Origin: Thermoflexus sp.
GTDB taxonomy: Bacteria; Chloroflexota; Anaerolineae; Thermoflexales; Thermoflexaceae
NCBI RefSeq assembly: GCF_034432235.1
Contig: NZ_DAOUCJ010000037.1
Span: 1 to 58,137 of the forward strand
Reading direction: 5' to 3'
DNA length: 58,137 bases
The notes under the pieces were generated by a model, which ran no database searches, was not told the DNA's origin, and worked only from the letters and a program-made list of their open reading frames with translations. Made by a program: the position numbers and the translations under genes. Each line of letters opens with the position of its first letter. The stretch's first letter is position 1. Positions 32,236-40,041 of this stretch are shown in pieces.

Positions 32236-34893
32236 CTATGGCCCGCTGGCGGCCTGCTGAAGGGCCTCCAGGATCCTCCCCAGGGCCTCGATCTCCGCCC
32301 CGTAGGCCGCCCAGTCGCCCCGGCGGATCGCCTCCTGAGCGCGCTGGTAGTGGGCATAAGCCTGCCGGATAAGGGCCGTGATATCCGCACCAGGAGAAGG
32401 GCCCGGGCCTGAGGGACTGGCCATCGTCGCCCCGCCGATGGCCTGGGCCAGGGCCTGCTCCAGGGTGGGGGCCATCGCCACCCGTTGCTCGGTGGCCACG
32501 ATCACCTGCTTCAGCTCGGGAATTTGACCCTGCTCCGCCAGCAGATATAGCGGCTCCACATACAAAAAGGCCTCCCCAATGGGGATCACCAGGAGGTTCC
32601 CCCGGATCACCCGACTGCCCCGCTGGCTCCACAGGGTGAGCTGTGCCGAGATCGTAGGCTCCTGATCGATCCGCGCTTCGATCTGCTGCGGGCCGAAGAT
32701 GAGGCGCTCCTTGGTCAGACGGTAAAGAATCACCGCTCCATACCGCTCAGGATCCGAACGGGCCGCCATCCACGCGATCATGTTCTGCCGCCCGGATGGG
32801 GTGAAAGGAAGGATGAGGACGAACTCCACCGGCCCGCCCTGATCCAGCCGCGTGAGCACATAGTAAGGCTCCATGGGTTGAGGCTCAGCGCCGAAGATCT
32901 CCGTCGGGATCGCCCACACGTCTTCCTTGTTGTAGAAAGTGCGGGGATCCTGCACGTGATAGGTCCGGAAGATCTCCGCCTGGATCCGGAACAGGCCTTC
33001 CGGGTATCGCAGATGCGCTTTCAATGCTTCGGGCATCTCCGAGAAGTCCCGCCAGAGAGCCGGGAAGATCCGCCGCCAGGCCCGGATCAGCGGCTCATCC
33101 TCCACCACATAGAAGGTCACCGTCCCGTCGTAGGCGTCCACCACCGCCTTCACGCTGTTCCGGATGTAGTTCAGACTCTCATGGGGCTGGCTGTAAGGAT
33201 AGCGGTCCGTCCACGTGTAAGCATCCGCTACCCACACGATCCTTCCATCCAGGATCACCGCGTAGGGGTCCGGATCGAAGCGCAGGAAGGGCGCCAGTTT
33301 CTGCAGACGGGTCCGGATATCCCGCCAGAACAGGATGCGGCTCTCTGGAGTGAGGGCCCCGCTCAGCACCAGGTTGGCATCCCCGAAGTAGAGGGCGAAG
33401 AGGGCCCGCCGTGCCAATCCGCCCAGGCGCACCCCGGTGCGGCCCTGATAGGTCGTGATGACGTTCTCCTCCCCCCGCGGGTAGTCGAACTCCGGCACCG
33501 CCGTGTTCACCAAAGCGAAGTCGACGGTCCGTTCCCCAAAGTAGATCTGGGGGCGAGTCAGGGGGATGGCTCCCACTGGCGGGATGTCCTTCAGCAGGAA
33601 CTCCGGGAGGCCTTCGGGGGTGAAGGCCCGCACCGGCACGACCACCGCTCCATAGCCGTGGGTGAAGACCAGGTGCCGGTTCACCCAGGTGCGGGCCGGG
33701 GGAGGTAGCGCCCCCAGATCCAGTTCCCGCACGCTCAGCATGACTTGGCGGTAAGCGCCGTCGATGCGATAGCGATCCACATCCACGTCGGTGAATACAT
33801 AATACGGCCGGATGCTCTGCAGCTGCTGAAGGGTCTGCAACAGCGGGCGGTAATCCCACAGGCGGATCCCCTCCAGGATCTCTGCGTTGGCCTGGATCTC
33901 CGCGGGGGTGGGAGCCTCGCGGGGAGAGAAGACCCGCTCCTCGAAGCGATCCAGGCCGTAGGCGCGCCGGGTGAAGGCGATGCTGTGGGCGATATAGGGG
34001 CTCTCCCGGGCCAGCTCGTTGGGGCGCACCACCAGGCTCTGGATCAGGCCCGGATACGCCTCAAGGCCCAGGAGGGCCAGGGCGAGCCATCCCCCCAACC
34101 CCGCGGCCAGGAGAAGGGGCCGGCGCCACCTGAGGTTCAGCAGCATCCCGAGGGCGAGGAGAACCATCAAAACGCTCAGCAGGTTGAGGACCGGCAGGCG
34201 GGCGTGGATGTCCGCGTAGCCCGCCCCGAAGGCGATGGCGCGCTCCGCGTAAAGCAGCCGGTAGGCATCGAAGCGGTAGCCCACAGCCATCAGCAGGAAG
34301 AACATGGCCGCCAGGACCGAAAGATGGGCCCACCGCCAGCGCCGGGAGACCGGGAGAAACAGGGGGAAGAGGGCGGAAAGGGGAACCAGGCCCCACTGAG
34401 CGGTTTCCTGGAGAAAAGTCCAGAAAGGCCACCGGAACACATACCAGCCGACATCCAGGCCGAAGATGGGATCGCGAACGCCGAAAGGCTCTGCGTTCAG
34501 GGCCAGCAGAGCGCTTTCCCACTGCCCCTGAAAGGCAAGGCCGAAGAGAAAGCCGGCCCCCAGGGCCAGCCCCAGCCAGAGGCGGGGGGAGCGACCGGCC
34601 GCGCGGGCAGTTAGGAAGGCGTTGAACCCCAGAACGAGGGCCGCCCCAGCCCATCCGACGAGGAACAGCACCGCTCGAGTCTGCCATTGGGTCCAGAGGA
34701 CGGACTCATAGCCCAGATCCCGGAACCACTCCCACGCCACCCACAGGCTCAGCAGGCGCCCGGGGAGGAACACCAGGAGAACCCCCAGACCGAAGAGCCC
34801 GAGGCCCCACCTGATCCATCGCTCATACGGAAGCCGCCCCCAGTCGATCTCCAGCCGTCCGCCTTCAAAACGGTCCCTCCTCCGCCAGCTCAT
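32236..34893 (-). CDS. UPF0182 family large membrane protein
   Basis: An 885-residue protein of the UPF0182/COG1615 family. About seven transmembrane helices occupy the N-terminal third; the rest is a large extracytoplasmic domain. Landmarks include NLRWRRPLLLAAGLGGWLAL, FTRRAYGLDRFEERVF, YRIDGAYRQVMLSVRELDL, HGYGAVVVPVRAFTPEGLPE, YFGERTVDFALVNTAVPEFD and IAWMAARSDPERYGAVILYR. The function of this widespread actinobacterial and Chloroflexota family is unknown. Start ATG at 34893 has AGGAGG five bases upstream. The 3' end lies about 30 bp from the rnpB 5' end, so the rnpB promoter must overlap it. Confidence 0.92.
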   Translation of the reverse strand: MSWRRRDRFEGGRLEIDWGRLPYERWIRWGLGLFGLGVLLVFLPGRLLSLWVAWEWFRDLGYESVLWTQWQTRAVLFLVGWAGAALVLGFNAFLTARAAGRSPRLWLGLALGAGFLFGLAFQGQWESALLALNAEPFGVRDPIFGLDVGWYVFRWPFWTFLQETAQWGLVPLSALFPLFLPVSRRWRWAHLSVLAAMFFLLMAVGYRFDAYRLLYAERAIAFGAGYADIHARLPVLNLLSVLMVLLALGMLLNLRWRRPLLLAAGLGGWLALALLGLEAYPGLIQSLVVRPNELARESPYIAHSIAFTRRAYGLDRFEERVFSPREAPTPAEIQANAEILEGIRLWDYRPLLQTLQQLQSIRPYYVFTDVDVDRYRIDGAYRQVMLSVRELDLGALPPPARTWVNRHLVFTHGYGAVVVPVRAFTPEGLPEFLLKDIPPVGAIPLTRPQIYFGERTVDFALVNTAVPEFDYPRGEENVITTYQGRTGVRLGGLARRALFALYFGDANLVLSGALTPESRILFWRDIRTRLQKLAPFLRFDPDPYAVILDGRIVWVADAYTWTDRYPYSQPHESLNYIRNSVKAVVDAYDGTVTFYVVEDEPLIRAWRRIFPALWRDFSEMPEALKAHLRYPEGLFRIQAEIFRTYHVQDPRTFYNKEDVWAIPTEIFGAEPQPMEPYYVLTRLDQGGPVEFVLILPFTPSGRQNMIAWMAARSDPERYGAVILYRLTKERLIFGPQQIEARIDQEPTISAQLTLWSQRGSRVIRGNLLVIPIGEAFLYVEPLYLLAEQGQIPELKQVIVATEQRVAMAPTLEQALAQAIGGATMASPSGPGPSPGADITALIRQAYAHYQRAQEAIRRGDWAAYGAEIEALGRILEALQQAASGP

Positions 34894-34922
34894 CGAAACC
34901 TCCTGGGGAATGTTGGATGCCC

Positions 34923-35486
34923 TCAGCGGAGCGCGCTCCGCCGGGCGCGCCGAAGCCCGATCACGGCAACCAGGATGAACCCGAAAAGGATCAGCCACGC
35001 CGCCAGGATAGCGATCAGGCTGAGGGCCAGCGCGGCCAGGTCCTCCCCGAGGCTGAGGAGCGGGGTGGTGAGCGGGGCCAGGGGCGGGGCGGCCGCCTGC
35101 ACCACCCGGCGCAGCATGGCTTTTCCTCCATGAACGCTTCCCGCGATCAGCAGGCCACAGGCCAGCGCCAGGATGGGATGGAGCTCGCGGATCGCCCCCG
35201 TCTGCGCGCCGAACAGGATGGCCCCTGCCGCCGGACGGACAAAGGTTTGCAGAACATCGTTGGCGGCGTCCACCGTCGGGATCTTATCCGCCAGGAACTC
35301 GACGAGGGCCAGGACGGCCAGCAGGCCGAGGATCGCCGGATGGGTCAATGCATCGTAAGGGGGCGCGAGTTGAATCCAGTCGGTGAAACGGGCCAGCAGC
35401 GCCACGACCAGCAACGGGATATAGGCATTGAGGCCAGCGGCAGCCGCCAGCCCGAAGGCCGACAGGAGGGCATAGGCCGCTTCCAT
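34923..35486 (-). CDS. DUF4126 membrane protein
   Basis: A 187-residue protein with several hydrophobic segments. The N-terminus LSAFGLAAAAGLNAYIPLLV, the EFLADKIPTVDAANDVLQTF motif and RPAAGAILFGA are typical of DUF4126. The family is of unknown function and predicted in the membrane. It lies 14 bp downstream of plsY and 29 bp upstream of UPF0182 in the same direction, suggesting a common transcript. Confidence 0.88.
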   Translation of the reverse strand: MEAAYALLSAFGLAAAAGLNAYIPLLVVALLARFTDWIQLAPPYDALTHPAILGLLAVLALVEFLADKIPTVDAANDVLQTFVRPAAGAILFGAQTGAIRELHPILALACGLLIAGSVHGGKAMLRRVVQAAAPPLAPLTTPLLSLGEDLAALALSLIAILAAWLILFGFILVAVIGLRRARRSALR

Positions 35487-35500
35487 AGATGGTCCCCCGT

Positions 35501-36085
35501 TCAGCGGCGCAGGTGGAGGATCCGTCGAACGCCCCCGGAGCGCCGCGCCTGATCGATCATCTTCTTGACGCCAACGGTGGGCAACAGAGCGACCGGGTAA
35601 AGGACATAGCGGAGATCGCGCCCCAGGAGCAGCGGCAATAGCGGCAGCCAGATCATCCCCACAAAAAGGCTTTCATCCCAGCGATGGGTCAGACGATAGG
35701 CCAACAGGAACACCGCGATGGCAAGCAGGGTCTCCCAGGGCATCAGGGCGAGCAGCACCCCGAGGGTGGTGGCCATCCCCTGGCCGCCGCGGAAACGGAG
35801 GAAAGGGGAAGTGTCATGGCCCAGCACAGCCGCCATGCCGGCCAGGAACGCATAGGGCTCCGCGAAACCCAACGCCTGGGCCCAGCGCACCGCGGCGTAA
35901 CCCTTAAGCATATCCAGGACCGCCACGATCACCCCCCAGCGCCAGCCCAGATGCAGCCACACGTTGCGCGCCCCGGGGTTCCCATCCCCCACCGTCCGGA
36001 TATCCAGACCGGCCACCTGCCGGGCCACCAGATAGGCGGTCGGAATCGATCCCAGCCAATAAGCGGTGAATAAGACCGCGAGCAT
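35501..36085 (-). CDS. plsY: Glycerol-3-phosphate acyltransferase PlsY
   Basis: A 194-residue membrane enzyme that acylates glycerol 3-phosphate with acyl phosphate, the first step of phospholipid synthesis. The three cytosolic catalytic motifs are present: GSIPTAYLVARQVAGLDIR, VGDGNPGARNVWLHLG and GHDTSPFLRFRGGQGMATT. Five to six hydrophobic helices fit the known topology. It implies ester-linked bacterial membrane lipids. Possible first gene of plsY-DUF4126-UPF0182. Confidence 0.94.
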   Translation of the reverse strand: MLAVLFTAYWLGSIPTAYLVARQVAGLDIRTVGDGNPGARNVWLHLGWRWGVIVAVLDMLKGYAAVRWAQALGFAEPYAFLAGMAAVLGHDTSPFLRFRGGQGMATTLGVLLALMPWETLLAIAVFLLAYRLTHRWDESLFVGMIWLPLLPLLLGRDLRYVLYPVALLPTVGVKKMIDQARRSGGVRRILHLRR

Positions 36086-36148
36086 GATGCCCTCCCGAGG
36101 AGCGCGAACGGGATGGAGCGGGGCCCTTCCAGGCGGATGAGGGCTCGC

Positions 36149-36346
36149 TCAGACCCCGCCCCCGGAGATCACCGCGATCAGCTTGATTTCATCGCCATCC
36201 TGCAGGACGGTGTTTTCATGGAGCAGTTTCCCCTCCCGCACGGCCAGCGTGATCTCCGGGTTCAGGCCTACCTGTTTCATGGCCTCCCGGACCGTCAGGC
36301 CGGCCGGCACCTCAAAGACCTGGTTGCGATAGATCAGGCGAACCAT
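36149..36346 (-). CDS. ThiS/MoaD-like ubiquitin-fold sulfur carrier
   Basis: A 65-residue beta-grasp protein: RLIYRNQVFEVPAGLTVREA, VREGKLLHENTVLQDGDEIK and the tail IAVISGGGV. ThiS and MoaD end exactly in Gly-Gly, which is adenylated and thiocarboxylated. Here one Val follows GGG, so either a protease must trim it or the protein works differently. Good AGGAGG precedes the start at 36346. It lies between plsY and the structured repeat. No ThiG, MoaE or E1-like enzyme is nearby, so the pathway is open. Confidence 0.8.
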   Translation of the reverse strand: MVRLIYRNQVFEVPAGLTVREAMKQVGLNPEITLAVREGKLLHENTVLQDGDEIKLIAVISGGGV

Positions 36347-36360
36347 TCAACCTCCTTTCT

Positions 36361-36545
36361 AAAGGCGTCGGATGAATTCGACCTCCATGGGCCTCCGGCC
36401 ATCGGCCGGCCTGCGCCGGCCGAAAGGTTTTGGCGTCGGCGAAGGCCGACGCCGGGCGCGCAGCGCCCATGGAGGCCGATTTCCATCGGCGTGAGGGGCC
36501 AACGCCCGGCGCGCGGCGCCCAGCGGGGCTGATTTCCATCGGCGC
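36361..36545. repeat. Structured intergenic repeat, copy B plus a partial unit
   Basis: 36361-36491 matches copy A (1888-2016) in reverse orientation over about 130 bp. It has the same two hairpins (GGCGTCGG...CCGACGCC and GGCCGGC...GCCGGCC) and an outer stem CCTCCATGGG/CCCATGGAGG that is perfect here. A shortened unit, 36492-36545, repeats the GATTTCCATCGGCG end and the GGGCGC/GCGCCC core. It fills most of the 368-bp gap between the ThiS-like gene and hisS. Confidence 0.82.
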
Positions 36546-36714
36546 ACGGAGGGCGCTTCGTTCGATCCCGATGTTCATTATAGCCCGGAGACCCTCCATA
36601 TTCCTTCAGCACTGGAATTTCATCACAGACACGCAGCGGGATCATCGCTCGATGGCGACCTGAGTTATGATAGGGAAGATGACCGGTTCGGGAATCCCGG
36701 TGGAGAGGTGGACG

Positions 36715-38052
36715 ATGGAGCCACGTTTGCCCCGCGGGATGCGGGATATCCTTCCCGAGCAGATGATGTTGCGCCGGTATGTGATCCGCACCTTTGAGGA
36801 GATTTTCGAAGCCTATGGCTTCGAACCGCTCCAGACGCCGGCGCTGGAGCTGCGGGAGACCCTGATGGGCAAATACGGGCCGGACGCCGAGAAGCTGATC
36901 TATGACGCCCGCCACCGGGAGGGAAAGGAGGAGCTCAGCCTGCGCTATGATCTCTCCGTCCCCCTCGCCCGGGTGGTGGCCATGTATCCGAATCTCCCCC
37001 GTCCCTTCAAGCGGTATCAGATCGCCCCGGTCTGGCGGGCGGAGCGGCCGCAGAAGGGGCGTTACCGCGAGTTCTATCAGTGCGACGCCGATATCGTGGG
37101 CACATCCTCGATGGCCGCCGACGCGGAGATCATCGCTCTGATCGACGAGGCCCTCACCCGTTTGGGGTTCCGGAATTTCGTGATCCTGCTCAATGACCGG
37201 AAGCTGCTCGCCGGCCTCGGCCGCTACTCCGGGGTCCCGGAACCGTTGCTGGGAAGCCTGTATCGGGCTATCGATAAGTTCGATCGCCTCGGCCTGGAGG
37301 GCGTCCGGGAGGAGATGTGCCGCTATGGGATCCCGGAGGAGGTTATCGATCGGATGCTGGAGCTGCTGCGCATCGAGGGGGAGAACGCCGACCTGCTGGA
37401 GGAGCTGGCCCGTCGGATGCAGGCGGCGGAGATCCCGGAGGGCCTGGAGGGCATCCAGGAGCTCCAGACGCTGTTGCAGTTCCTGAACGAGATGGGCGTG
37501 GCCCCGGAGCGCTACCGGATCTCCTTCACCATGGTGCGGGGCCTGGAATATTACACCGGCCCCATCTTCGAGACCGTGGTCACCGAGCCGAAGATCGGCT
37601 CCATCACCGGCGGCGGCCGTTACGATGGCCTGGTCGGCCTGTTCGCCAAACAGAGCGTCCCCATGACCGGGACCAGCTTCGGGATCGAGCGGATTATCGA
37701 TGTGATCCAGGAGCTGGGGATGGCCCCGCCGGATTTGCCCCGCACGCCGATCCAGGTGCTGGTGACCGTGTTCGATGAGCCCCGCATGGGCGCTTCCATC
37801 GCCCTCGCCCGGATCTTCCGGCAGGCAGGGCTTCACACGATGTTCTATTTCGAACCCCGCCGTCTGGAGGCCCAGCTGCGCTACGCCCACCAGAAAGGCA
37901 TCCCCTTCGTCGCCATCCTCGGGCCGGACGAGGAGGCCCAGGGCGTGGTCACCGTTCGAGACATGCGGAGCGGGGAGCAGCGAACCCTGCCCCCCAAGGA
38001 GGCAGCGCGATGGATCCGAGGGGCCCTGGAAGGAGGTGGCCATGGCGGATGA
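36715..38052 (+). CDS. hisS: Histidine--tRNA ligase
   Basis: A 445-residue class II aminoacyl-tRNA synthetase. It opens PRLPRGMRDILPEQMMLRRY, has motif 2 (RPFKRYQIAPVWRAERPQKG then REFYQCDADIVG), the histidine-binding FTMVRGLEYYTGPIFE, motif 3 SFGIERIIDVI and a C-terminal anticodon-binding domain. Length is normal. Start at 36715 has AGAGGTGG upstream; ATG 36667 would add 16 atypical residues. The 3' end overlaps the nucleotide-sugar dehydrogenase gene by 11 bp, so the two are likely co-translated. Confidence 0.95.
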   Translation: MEPRLPRGMRDILPEQMMLRRYVIRTFEEIFEAYGFEPLQTPALELRETLMGKYGPDAEKLIYDARHREGKEELSLRYDLSVPLARVVAMYPNLPRPFKRYQIAPVWRAERPQKGRYREFYQCDADIVGTSSMAADAEIIALIDEALTRLGFRNFVILLNDRKLLAGLGRYSGVPEPLLGSLYRAIDKFDRLGLEGVREEMCRYGIPEEVIDRMLELLRIEGENADLLEELARRMQAAEIPEGLEGIQELQTLLQFLNEMGVAPERYRISFTMVRGLEYYTGPIFETVVTEPKIGSITGGGRYDGLVGLFAKQSVPMTGTSFGIERIIDVIQELGMAPPDLPRTPIQVLVTVFDEPRMGASIALARIFRQAGLHTMFYFEPRRLEAQLRYAHQKGIPFVAILGPDEEAQGVVTVRDMRSGEQRTLPPKEAARWIRGALEGGGHGG

Positions 38053-39361
38053 TCGGATCGGGGTGATCGGGTTGGGGTATGTGGGGCTGCCGCTGGCGGT
38101 GGCCTTCGCCGAGGTCGGCTGCGAGGTGGTAGGGGTGGATGTGGACGCGGAGAAGGTGGCCCTCTTGATGGCCGGGCACAGCCCGATCCGGGATGTCCCT
38201 TCGGAGGCGCTCTGCGCGGTTCGGAAGGCGGGACGGTTCCAGGCGTCCATAGATTACGGCGCGCTCCGATCCGTGGAGGCGATGTTCATCTGCGTGCCCA
38301 CGCCCTATGACGCGATGCGGGCGCCGGATCTTTCCTACGTAAGGGCAGCGGCGGAAGGGATCGTGCCCTATCTGCGGCGGGGACAGCTGGTGATCCTCCA
38401 GAGCACGACGTATCCAGGGACCACGGAGGAGGTGGTGCGGCCCATCCTGGAGCGAAGCGGGCTGCGGGCAGGGGAGGATTTCGATCTGGCCTTCTCTCCG
38501 GAGCGCATCGATCCGGGGAACCGGGAGTGGACGGTGCGGAACACGCCAAAGGTGGTGGGGGGCGTAACGCCCCGGAGCACCGCGCGGGCGGCGGCGCTGC
38601 TCAGGCGGCTGGGGGCGCCGGTTCACCCGGTGTCATCACCGCGGGTGGCCGAGATGAGCAAGCTGCTGGAAAACATCTTCCGGAGCGTGAACATCGCCCT
38701 GGTCAACGAGCTGGCGCTGCTGTGTGAGCGGATGGGGATCGACATCTGGGAGGTGATCGAGGCGGCGAAGACGAAGCCCTTCGGCTTTATGGCCTTCTAC
38801 CCGGGGCCGGGGGTGGGGGGGCACTGTATCCCTGTGGATCCCTATTATCTGTCGTGGAAGGCGCGGGAGTATGACTTCTACACGAAGTTCATTGAGCTGG
38901 CAGCGGAAGTGAACCAGGCGATGCCCTTCCACGTGGTGCGTAAGGTGGAGGAGGCGCTGGACCGGTACGGGGGGCGAGGGTTGCGGGGGGCGCGGGTGCT
39001 GGTGCTGGGGGTGGCTTTCAAGCGGGAGGTGGACGATGCGCGCAACAGCCCGGCGGAGCGGATCATGGAGCTGTTGCTGGCGCGGGGGGCGGAAGTCGCC
39101 TATCACGATCCATATGTGCCCCGGTTCCGGGTAGGAGGGAATGTGTTCTGGCGGGAGGAGCGGGAGATGACGTCTGTGCCCCTCGAGGAAGGGCAACTCC
39201 GATGGGCCGATGTGGTGGTTATCGTGACCGGCCATCGGGTTGTGGATTACGAGCGGGTGCTGCGGACGGCGCGGCTGGTGGTGGATACCTGTAACGCCAC
39301 GGTGGGGATCCCCCACCGCTCCGCCCGGATCGTCCGCCTGGGCGCCCCGATGCCCGAATGA
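38042..39361 (+). CDS. Nucleotide-sugar dehydrogenase (UDP-glucose/UDP-ManNAc type)
   Basis: A 439-residue NAD-dependent dehydrogenase that oxidises UDP-sugars at C6 to uronic acids for exopolysaccharide or glycan synthesis. It contains IGVIGLGYVGLPLAVAFAEV, the VILQSTTYPGTTEEVVRPIL segment, FSPERIDPGN, the catalytic Cys in GPGVGGHCIPVDPYYL, and LGVAFKREVDDARNSPAERI. These features favour the UDP-N-acetyl-mannosaminuronate (WecC) branch. Start ATG at 38042 follows AAGGAGGTGG inside hisS. No glycosyltransferases flank it. Confidence 0.91.
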   Translation: MADDRIGVIGLGYVGLPLAVAFAEVGCEVVGVDVDAEKVALLMAGHSPIRDVPSEALCAVRKAGRFQASIDYGALRSVEAMFICVPTPYDAMRAPDLSYVRAAAEGIVPYLRRGQLVILQSTTYPGTTEEVVRPILERSGLRAGEDFDLAFSPERIDPGNREWTVRNTPKVVGGVTPRSTARAAALLRRLGAPVHPVSSPRVAEMSKLLENIFRSVNIALVNELALLCERMGIDIWEVIEAAKTKPFGFMAFYPGPGVGGHCIPVDPYYLSWKAREYDFYTKFIELAAEVNQAMPFHVVRKVEEALDRYGGRGLRGARVLVLGVAFKREVDDARNSPAERIMELLLARGAEVAYHDPYVPRFRVGGNVFWREEREMTSVPLEEGQLRWADVVVIVTGHRVVDYERVLRTARLVVDTCNATVGIPHRSARIVRLGAPMPE

Positions 39362-39430
39362 AACGCCGGCCGGCATTCCCCCGGCTCGCCGTCGTCCTCT
39401 CCAGCTCCTAACGACCGATCGATCGTTACC

Positions 39431-40024
39431 ATGGAGGAGCAAAGATCCGTGGAGGCACCTCGCACAACCACAACGGTTTCCAGGGGCCGTTTATGGGCCG
39501 CGCGCATCGCCGTGGTGATCATCCTGATCGGCGCGGTCTGGTTCACCCTGCGCTACCGGGATCGTTTTCAGGAGTGGGCGCGCTTCGGCTACCCGGCGAT
39601 CTTTCTGATCAGCGCGTTGACCAACGCCACGCTGATCCTTCCGTTGCCCGGCCTGGCGGTGACCACCCTGGCCGGCGGGATGTTCAACCCGTGGATCGTG
39701 GGCGTGGTGGCCGGGCTGGGCCAGGCCGTGGGAGAGCTCAGCGGCTACCTCGCCGGCTACAGCGGCCAGACCCTCGCGGAGGAGCTGCCTCATTATGAGC
39801 AGATCGCCCGCTGGATGCGCCGCTATGGCCCCGCGATGATCTTCATCCTCGCCCTCGTGCCGAACCCCCTTTTCGACGTCGCCGGAATCGTGGCCGGCTC
39901 CACCCGGATGCCGTTGCTTTTCTTTTTCCTCCCCTGCGCAGCCGGGAAGATCCTCAAGAACCTGATCGCCGCCTGGGCAGGCTTCTACGGGATCGAGCTG
40001 CTGCAGCGGTGGTTCGGCGAATGA
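39431..40024 (+). CDS. VTT-domain (DedA/YqaA-like) membrane protein
   Basis: A 197-residue protein with about five hydrophobic segments. Landmarks of the VTT/SNARE-associated fold are ALTNATLILPLPGLAVTTLA, GLGQAVGELSGYLAGYSGQT and MIFILALVPNPLFDVAGIVA. Members are lipid scramblases or transporters in some cases; the substrate here is unknown. A short re-entrant FFLPCAAGKILKNLIAAWAG follows. Its stop overlaps an ATG at 40021, one candidate start of the YfhO-like gene, so the two are probably co-expressed. Confidence 0.85.
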   Translation: MEEQRSVEAPRTTTTVSRGRLWAARIAVVIILIGAVWFTLRYRDRFQEWARFGYPAIFLISALTNATLILPLPGLAVTTLAGGMFNPWIVGVVAGLGQAVGELSGYLAGYSGQTLAEELPHYEQIARWMRRYGPAMIFILALVPNPLFDVAGIVAGSTRMPLLFFFLPCAAGKILKNLIAAWAGFYGIELLQRWFGE

Positions 40025-40041
40025 TCCATCGAGGATCCCGG

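Noticed and set aside
36334..38250. A 638-codon minus-strand frame covering the repeat and hisS
   Set aside because: It is antisense to hisS and reads through the structured repeat. The composition (His, Gln, Leu, Pro-rich) is typical of complementary shadow translation.
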